From positions 397,473-461,472 of the forward strand of contig NZ_CAJGBN010000023.1 in the NCBI RefSeq assembly GCF_904426505.1: DNA of 64,000 bases, in the 5' to 3' direction. Under the pieces are notes generated by a model. The model saw only the letters and a program-made list of their open reading frames with translations. It had not been told where the DNA came from and did not search any database. How positions within the stretch are numbered: position 1 is the stretch's first letter; every line of letters starts with the position of its first letter. The translations under genes and the position numbers were made by a program. This DNA is from Rubrivivax sp. A210. GTDB lineage: Bacteria > Pseudomonadota > Gammaproteobacteria > Burkholderiales > Burkholderiaceae_C. Positions 59,601 through 64,000 of the stretch are shown here, in pieces.

Positions 59601-62133
59601 CGCAGGCCAGCTTCCAGGTCGCGACACCGGGCAGCAGGGCCGAGGCCAGCGGCACGCGGCCGTCACCGCCATCGACCGCGTTGTCGTAGACGAAGCCATC
59701 GCTGCCGCCGGTCTGGAAGCCGTCGGGCGTGAACCTGGCGCTGCCCACCACCAGCAGCAGCTTGGGTGCCCAGGCGCGCAATTCGGCGGCGGCCTGGGCG
59801 TCCAGCCTCTCGCGCAGGGCGCGCGCCTGGTCCAGCACCGGCTGCGGCGGCACGCCCCAGCGGTAGACGGCCTCCTGCGCCTCGCCGGCGTAGCCGTGCC
59901 ACCAGTTCTTCTGCTGCATCTGGTCGAAGTCGTCCTGCGCCAGCTTGGCCCAGGTTTCGGTCTTGTCCAGGCCCCGCGCCGGATCGGTCAGGCCGGCCTG
60001 CAGTTGCAGGAAGCCGGGCATGGCGGCCATGATCTGGCGCGCCGCGTGGTCCGACAGCGGCGAGCCCAGCGCGGCCAGCGCATTGCCGAAGGTGTCGTCG
60101 CCCGACAGCACCTGCATCGGCGCCCACGAGCCGGCGTTGGGCGTGCCCAGCATCAGCAGGCGCGCGTCGGGATGCGTCATCGCGCGCTGCCACACATGGG
60201 GGCATTCGAGCGCCATCGTGCGCGCCAGCAGGCCGCCCATCGAATGCGCCAGGATGCGCACCGGCCGGCCGCTGGCCTGGCGCGCGTCCAGCGCTTGGGT
60301 CAGGGCGGCGCCGAGGCGGCGCGCCTCGTCCTCAAGCGGGCGGCGCCAGTCGTAGGCGAACTCGACCACGTCGTGCGTGGCGGCCAGGTGCTGCATCAGC
60401 TTGGCGTAGACCATGCCGATGGCGCCGTCGGGCCGCACCTCGTCGCCCTCGGGCCGGTAGGCGATGCGCGCGAGGCCGCCGACGATGCCCAGGCTGAGCC
60501 ATACGCGGTCTTCTCCAGCGGCCAGGTTGCTGCCCAGGATGCCGGGTAGCACGAAGACCGCCGGCTTGGTGGGGTCGCTGCCGGGGGCCACGGCGGCGGG
60601 CCCGCCGCGCAGGCCGCCGCTGTCCTGGCCCTGCCACGACAGCGGGCCTATGGGCTGGAAGCCGGCCGCCTTGTCCTGCGTCAGGCCCTCGACCACCGCG
60701 GCGGCGGTGCGCTCGTTGGCGAAGTAGCTGAAGTGCGAGACCCTGCCGCCGCGGTCGAGCAGGAAGCTGGCGCCGCCCTGGCGCGGCGCGCCGCCGTACA
60801 TCGAGCGCGTCTGCACGACGATGTCGTTGTCGGTCCAGTAGAAGGCGTCGGCCAGCAGGGTCTTGACCCAGCTGCCGATGGAATCGCCTTCCATGTCGCC
60901 GGCCACCACGCGCAGTTCGCCGGCAATCGCCGCCGGCGCGGCATTCAGCCAGTTCAGCAGCGGCGTGTCGGGAATCATGGCCTCGAGGCCGGGGATCTCG
61001 GCCGGGTTGGCGCGGCGCCGCGCGACTTCGGCGATGAAGCCCAGCAGCGAGGGCGCGACCGGCACGCCGGCCAGGTCGAGCGTCCACTTCAGCACCGAGA
61101 GGTAGGCGTCGAAGCGCTTGGACGCCAGCAGCGTGCCGCGCGCCGGGCAGGCCACGCGCAACACGCGTTCGACGCGGATGTCCTTGGCCTGCACCGCCTG
61201 CATCAGTGCCTGCAGCTGGCGGCGCACGTCGGCGTGGGTGGTGCTGGGGAAGAAGGCCAGGTCGGCCGGCCCCAGGCTGCGCTGCGAGGCGGCGCGCGCC
61301 AGCGCTTCGGCCACCAGCCCGCCGCGCGAATGCGTGGCCAGGTGCAGGCGCGCGCCTTGCGGCAGGGCCTGTACCAGCGTCAGCGCATTGGCCACCGGGC
61401 TGGCGCCCAGCGTGGGGTGGTCGAGCGCGTAGACGTGGCCCTGGTAGTGCTTGAACAGCTCGCGCACGCGCTGCGGATGCTGCAGCCACAGCTTGCCGAA
61501 GGTGCTGACGCTGTCGACGAAGGTGCCGTGTACCAGCACCAGCAGCGGCCCGGCGGCGGCCGGCACCGCGGCCAGCTTGCGGCCGTTGCCCTTGAGCGAC
61601 TTGCCCAACCCGTCGGCGGCCAGTTGGTAGACGCCGGCGTCGACCTGGGCGTCGACTTGCTGCACCACCTTGCTGGCGACAAACTTGACGGCGGCGTCCT
61701 TGGCGAAGCCGGTCAGCACCTCGAACGCCGACAGCACCACATCGCCGAGGAAGCCCTTGCCGCGCGTGGGCGCACCCTGCTCCAGGCCGGCCCAACGCAG
61801 CTGGGTTGGCACCGCCACGTCGCCGCTGGGCGCGGGGCCGCCCCGCAGCGTGCTGCCCTGGGCCCGCATCAGGTCGCGCGCCGTGGCCGGGTGCAGGTAG
61901 AGCACGGGGCCGCCGGCGATGTGCAGTGCCACCACATCCTCGCCCGGCGTGGCCGAGAGCCGCGTCGGCGCCCCGCCGTCGCGCACCGTGCCCACCTGCA
62001 CCGCGGCCTTGACCTGGCCGCCCAGGCCGCCGTCCGTTGCGCCACTGCCGCCACTGCCGCGCAGCGCGCCGCCCGGTGCCCGCGCATGACCCGGCACGAC
62101 GAAGGTGATGGGGGAGTTCTCGCTGGCGGCCAT
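56641..62133 (-). CDS. 1830-residue dual alpha/beta-hydrolase / CHAT protease / TPR-like protein
   Basis: Module order: an N-terminal region of unknown type (1-180); hydrolase 1 with 'LVLVHGTF' and nucleophile elbow 'THSRGG' (Ser269); an LCAT-like hydrolase 2 with 'FVLPGILGSN', 'AHSMGG' (Ser631), 'GDGRVP' (Asp824) and His846; a Pro-rich linker; a middle domain (about 925-1180) with 'AIVVGLGEEGSLGTRALVH'; a CHAT domain (about 1185-1500) with His1356 in 'HIAGHGE' and Cys1402 in 'FLNCCHLG'; and a C-terminal TPR-like module with 'CGSAAKRRAM' (1659-1668) and 'FYPGLN' (1708-1713). CHAT is a caspase-like protease. ATG 62133 follows 'GAGGAGACGCC'. No signal peptide is visible. Predicted role: proteolytic and lipid-attacking effector, inferred. 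Confidence 0.85.
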   Translation of the reverse strand: MAASENSPITFVVPGHARAPGGALRGSGGSGATDGGLGGQVKAAVQVGTVRDGGAPTRLSATPGEDVVALHIAGGPVLYLHPATARDLMRAQGSTLRGGPAPSGDVAVPTQLRWAGLEQGAPTRGKGFLGDVVLSAFEVLTGFAKDAAVKFVASKVVQQVDAQVDAGVYQLAADGLGKSLKGNGRKLAAVPAAAGPLLVLVHGTFVDSVSTFGKLWLQHPQRVRELFKHYQGHVYALDHPTLGASPVANALTLVQALPQGARLHLATHSRGGLVAEALARAASQRSLGPADLAFFPSTTHADVRRQLQALMQAVQAKDIRVERVLRVACPARGTLLASKRFDAYLSVLKWTLDLAGVPVAPSLLGFIAEVARRRANPAEIPGLEAMIPDTPLLNWLNAAPAAIAGELRVVAGDMEGDSIGSWVKTLLADAFYWTDNDIVVQTRSMYGGAPRQGGASFLLDRGGRVSHFSYFANERTAAAVVEGLTQDKAAGFQPIGPLSWQGQDSGGLRGGPAAVAPGSDPTKPAVFVLPGILGSNLAAGEDRVWLSLGIVGGLARIAYRPEGDEVRPDGAIGMVYAKLMQHLAATHDVVEFAYDWRRPLEDEARRLGAALTQALDARQASGRPVRILAHSMGGLLARTMALECPHVWQRAMTHPDARLLMLGTPNAGSWAPMQVLSGDDTFGNALAALGSPLSDHAARQIMAAMPGFLQLQAGLTDPARGLDKTETWAKLAQDDFDQMQQKNWWHGYAGEAQEAVYRWGVPPQPVLDQARALRERLDAQAAAELRAWAPKLLLVVGSARFTPDGFQTGGSDGFVYDNAVDGGDGRVPLASALLPGVATWKLACDHGSLPSEAQAFEAYVELLEKGSTQRLAPLDGLRGGEAPAAPRHEKSRPAHERPRTRPAQTEADVFRSGEPAAEGQTAIDAEAPLRLTLLNGSLSFVAQPLMIGHYRSLLLTGTEAVLDRHVGGSMKVALDAGLYPESAGSNRVFVRQRRTGSGSAFAPPGPQAAIVVGLGEEGSLGTRALVHTVRQGCIAWVQRVVEEGGGSDGVEIAATLMGSGGLGITPGRAARAIAQGVHEANQRLAASGWPRIAGLTLVELYLDRATDAWRELQMLATACPRLYRLASAIASGTGPLRRQQDDGYRGAAYDMISVTSSADGNGLSFALDTRRARTEVRAQTTQRKLIAGLVRDAATAQASDPQLGRALFQLLVPAELEPFLAGEDSMVLELDAGTAPIPWELLDTAPAQDESPPREAWALRTRLLRKLRKSNFRPAPQDARAEDAVLVIGEPLIEEKHGYAPLPGARQEAEAVAQQLTAPGGLAPERVTALIDQPDATRVIVELLARRYRILHIAGHGEPVELGKQGQVLRTRGVVLSNELFLGVDEIRAMRAVPELVFLNCCHLGALRQRELLRPDPGAFAATVADALIEIGVRCVVVAGWAVGDAAAEAFAGRFYRELMAGSSFIAAVYEARRAALAAEPNGKTWAAYQCYGDPNWTFRGQVADAQAGRAPADPSAAIASASGLALALEEIAVRLRHMGAPASEQRPLLEALEQNLAGRWGGVGAVAEAFAVAWEAAGKRDKAITWYEAALAAGDASASIKVYEQLGNLRVRDAAAAGRRARPQSKAWAAALQAIAEAGADLQTLADTLPTVERLCLCGSAAKRRAMMLASAGGPDAQALQAARQAAFDAYAKAEALAADKAPQDLFYPGLNRIAAALVLQGAGCALEATEPVRQSLRLRRASAPGFWSEVAQIEFEWLMAVAGGHLAESLDALRAAFVELHLRADARSDWQSVADQADFVLEPHAAAASDEEAAAARELMALLQGFAN

Positions 62134-62229
62134 GGCGTCTCCTCGCTGGACGGGCGAGCATCGGTGCAAAGCGCGGGCCGGGCAAGCCGGCCCGCCCTCC
62201 GTCCTAGGGATGCGCGGTCAGCGGGGAGG

Positions 62230-63168
62230 TTAGGGCCGGGCCAGGGGCAGGGCGGCGATGCCCAGCAGGGCGCGCACGCGTTCGGCCGCCTGCAGCGCCA
62301 GTTCGCGCGTGGCGTGGGGCCCCAGCTGCACGCGTGCCAGGCCGTCTTCGTCGAACAGCTCCACGCGCGCCGGCGGCGGCAGCGCCTGGCGGGCGCGCTG
62401 CTGCAACTGCAGCGCGTTGTCGCGGTCGCGGAAGGCGCCCAGCTGCAGCCACCAGCCGGCGGTGGCTGCTTCGACGGTGGGTTCGGCCGGCTTGCTGGCC
62501 GGTGCGGCCTCGGGCTGTGCCATCGCCAGCGCGGCAGCGGCAGCCGGTGCGGGAGGGGGCGGCGTTGGCGACGCTGGCGGCGGGGGGGCAGGCGGCGCGA
62601 TCATGGGAGCGGCCGGCGCCGCCAGGCCGGCACGGATCTCGGCGTTGGTGATGCGCCTCACCTCCACCGGCGCCACGCCCGCGAGCACGCCGAGCTTGAG
62701 CGCCGCGGTGTAGCTGAGGTCGATCACGCGGCCGGCGGCGAAGGGCCCGCGGTCGTTGACGCGCACCACCACCTCGCGCCCGTTGGCCGGGTTGCGCACG
62801 CGCGCATAGCTGGGCAGGGGCATGGTGCGATGGGCGGCGGTCATCGCATACATGTCGTAGATCTCGCCGCTGCTGGTGGGGCGGCCGTGGTACTTGCGGC
62901 CATACCAGCTGGCCAGGCCGGTCTCGGCCAGCGCCACGTCGCCGACCAGCGGCACATGGGTCTGGCCCATCACTTCATAGGGCTTGTTGGGACCGCCGCT
63001 GCGCGGGGCTTCAACGCGTGGCACGGCATCGGGCACGCGCTCCAGATGGGGCGGCGGGCGCGCCTCGGGGCCGTCGCGCTCGCTGGCCGGCGGGCGGCTG
63101 GCACAGCCGGCCAGCACCAGCGCCAGCGCCGCCAGCGTGAACGTGCAGGCGCTGCGCCGGCTCATCAT
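62230..63168 (-). CDS. rlpA: RlpA-family septal-ring lipoprotein
   Basis: The 312-residue protein has a lipoprotein signal with 'LVLAGC' (Cys22). A double-psi beta-barrel (about residues 75-165) contains 'GLASWYGRKYHGRPTSSGE' and the 'NDRGPF' motif with the catalytic Asp of RlpA. A Pro/Ala linker follows, then a C-terminal SPOR domain (about 235-310) that binds denuded peptidoglycan at the septum. RlpA cleaves naked glycan strands during division. ATG 63168 overlaps the upstream gene's stop (TGATG), so they are co-translated. Confidence 0.93.
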   Translation of the reverse strand: MMSRRSACTFTLAALALVLAGCASRPPASERDGPEARPPPHLERVPDAVPRVEAPRSGGPNKPYEVMGQTHVPLVGDVALAETGLASWYGRKYHGRPTSSGEIYDMYAMTAAHRTMPLPSYARVRNPANGREVVVRVNDRGPFAAGRVIDLSYTAALKLGVLAGVAPVEVRRITNAEIRAGLAAPAAPMIAPPAPPPPASPTPPPPAPAAAAALAMAQPEAAPASKPAEPTVEAATAGWWLQLGAFRDRDNALQLQQRARQALPPPARVELFDEDGLARVQLGPHATRELALQAAERVRALLGIAALPLARP

Positions 63169-64000
63169 CAGGGCGTGGCGCGCGGTGCCTGCTGCGCGTG
63201 CATCAGCTCGACGCGCTCGCGCCGCAGCAGCTTGCCCAGGCGGTCGGCGTCCTCGATGTCGATGGCCACCGGCTGGCCCAGCTTGGGCGCGTACCAGACG
63301 GTGCGGCTGAACTGGTTGCTGACGAGGCCGCCGGCGCGCGCCGTCTCGTAGGTCCAGCCGCTGGTTTCTATCGGCAGGGCCTCGAACTCGCCGGCCGGCG
63401 TCTCGATCTTGCGCAGGCGGCCGACCTTGCTCGAGCCCTTGAACTCGATCTCGCCGCGGCCCAGGCCCGGGCGCTCGTATTTCTCGACGAAGCGCACGCT
63501 GCGGCGCTCGCCCGGCTGGGGTTGGGACCACCAGAGTTCCTGCGCCGGCTCGAACTGCGAGGCCGAGCCGTCGGCCTGGCGCTGGCGCTTGAGCCGGCCC
63601 TGGGCGTCCATCGCCGTCTGCTGGCCGTTGGCGAGCAGCTGGCCGTCGTCCAGCACCTCTTCGATGGCCGTGGTGTAGGAGCCGAGCACCGTGTCCTTCC
63701 AGGTATCGAGCACGCGGTAAGTGTAGGTGTCGCCCTCGGCATGGCCGAACTCGTTGATGCGCGGCGTGTAGAGCGGACGTTCGCCGCCCTGGCCGGTGGC
63801 CTGGGTGCGGGCGGTCGGGGGCGCAGCCGCGGGCGTGGGCAGCGTGGGCGGGATGGGTGCCGCGGGCGCGGCGGCCTGGAGCACCTCGGCCACCGGCAGC
63901 TCGGCGCCCGGCGCGGCTGCAGCAGCAGCAGCAGCGTTTGCCGGGGCGGCGACAGCAGGTGCCGGAGGCGGCGCCGCAGCCGCCTGCGCGAGGGCCGGCG
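63168..64000 (-). CDS. Exported protein, function unknown (runs off right edge)
   Basis: The frame is open from the window edge. The visible N-terminal part ends a signal peptide ('ALAQA' at 63982-63996) followed by an Ala/Pro-rich linker. The rest is beta-rich, with 'GDTYTYRVLDTWKDTVLGSY' and 'LKLGQPVAI'-like 'APKLGQPVAIDIEDADRLG'. I do not recognise the family. It sits directly before rlpA with 1-bp overlap, so a role in the cell envelope is plausible. The true start lies outside the window. Confidence 0.65.
   Translation of the reverse strand, partial: PALAQAAAAPPPAPAVAAPANAAAAAAAAPGAELPVAEVLQAAAPAAPIPPTLPTPAAAPPTARTQATGQGGERPLYTPRINEFGHAEGDTYTYRVLDTWKDTVLGSYTTAIEEVLDDGQLLANGQQTAMDAQGRLKRQRQADGSASQFEPAQELWWSQPQPGERRSVRFVEKYERPGLGRGEIEFKGSSKVGRLRKIETPAGEFEALPIETSGWTYETARAGGLVSNQFSRTVWYAPKLGQPVAIDIEDADRLGKLLRRERVELMHAQQAPRATP

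Noticed and set aside
58066..63351. Two frames over 800 residues on the plus strand
   Set aside because: They are antisense to the CHAT and RlpA genes, have His/Arg/Gly-rich composition without any domain, and no ribosome-binding site.

Overview
The window is a GC-rich chromosomal segment (about 70% GC, strong third-position GC, many GTG and TTG starts, dense 4-bp gene overlaps) from a betaproteobacterium, most likely Burkholderiales of the Rubrivivax/Leptothrix/Methylibium type. This assignment is inferred from the gene families (PEP-CTERM protein, ProQ, RlmJ, GTP-type PckG, PhnWAY phosphonate genes, FbpABC, PhoX) and not from a marker gene. I saw no rRNA, tRNA or CRISPR array, and every stretch longer than 300 bp carries a gene.

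Layout. 1-8.6 kb: an edge-truncated multi-PAS sensor, a small exported peptide, a PcaC-like decarboxylase with a tautomerase, a doubly degenerate REC-GGDEF protein, ProQ, a FAD oxidoreductase, a HlyIII-type membrane protein, a PEP-CTERM protein and an EamA transporter. 8.6-18.7 kb: a divergent phosphonate locus. Leftward run phnR, phnA, phnY, a phnZ-like HD oxygenase and the EamA transporter. Rightward run an ABC importer for 2-aminoethylphosphonate (phnS, phnT, a fused permease), phnW, a HAD hydrolase and a 119-residue unknown. An operator and promoter lie between them. 18.8-35 kb: recG (with an in-frame repeat-like insertion), queA, a large lipoprotein coupled to an envelope protein, tgt coupled to a cyclase-ATPase-TPR protein, rlmJ, an AbrB-type membrane protein, a MOSC protein and pckG. 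35-39 kb: an iron-uptake ABC system split into three transcription units with two Fur-box-like sites. 39-42.4 kb: a phosphoesterase, an Hsp70-family protein, a UPF0149 protein and a candidate small RNA with promoter and terminator.

42.4-49 kb is one leftward operon: binding protein, ATPase and permease of a sulfonate/nitrate-type importer followed by two PhoX-family proteins. The second PhoX overlaps the first by one base and has lost several conserved putative metal-binding residues.

49-62.1 kb is the most unusual region. Leftward genes encode a nucleoside-deoxyribosyltransferase-like/TPR protein, a membrane-anchored STAND ATPase with WD40 repeats, a protein joining a degenerate SIR2-like domain to a TIR domain, a DUF1353 protein, and an 1830-residue protein with two alpha/beta-hydrolase domains, a CHAT (caspase-like) protease domain and a C-terminal TPR-like module. 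The same C-terminal module signature is visible in the deoxyribosyltransferase-like protein. I interpret this as a multi-effector NTPase-controlled conflict or programmed-cell-death system. The window closes with RlpA and an edge-truncated exported protein.
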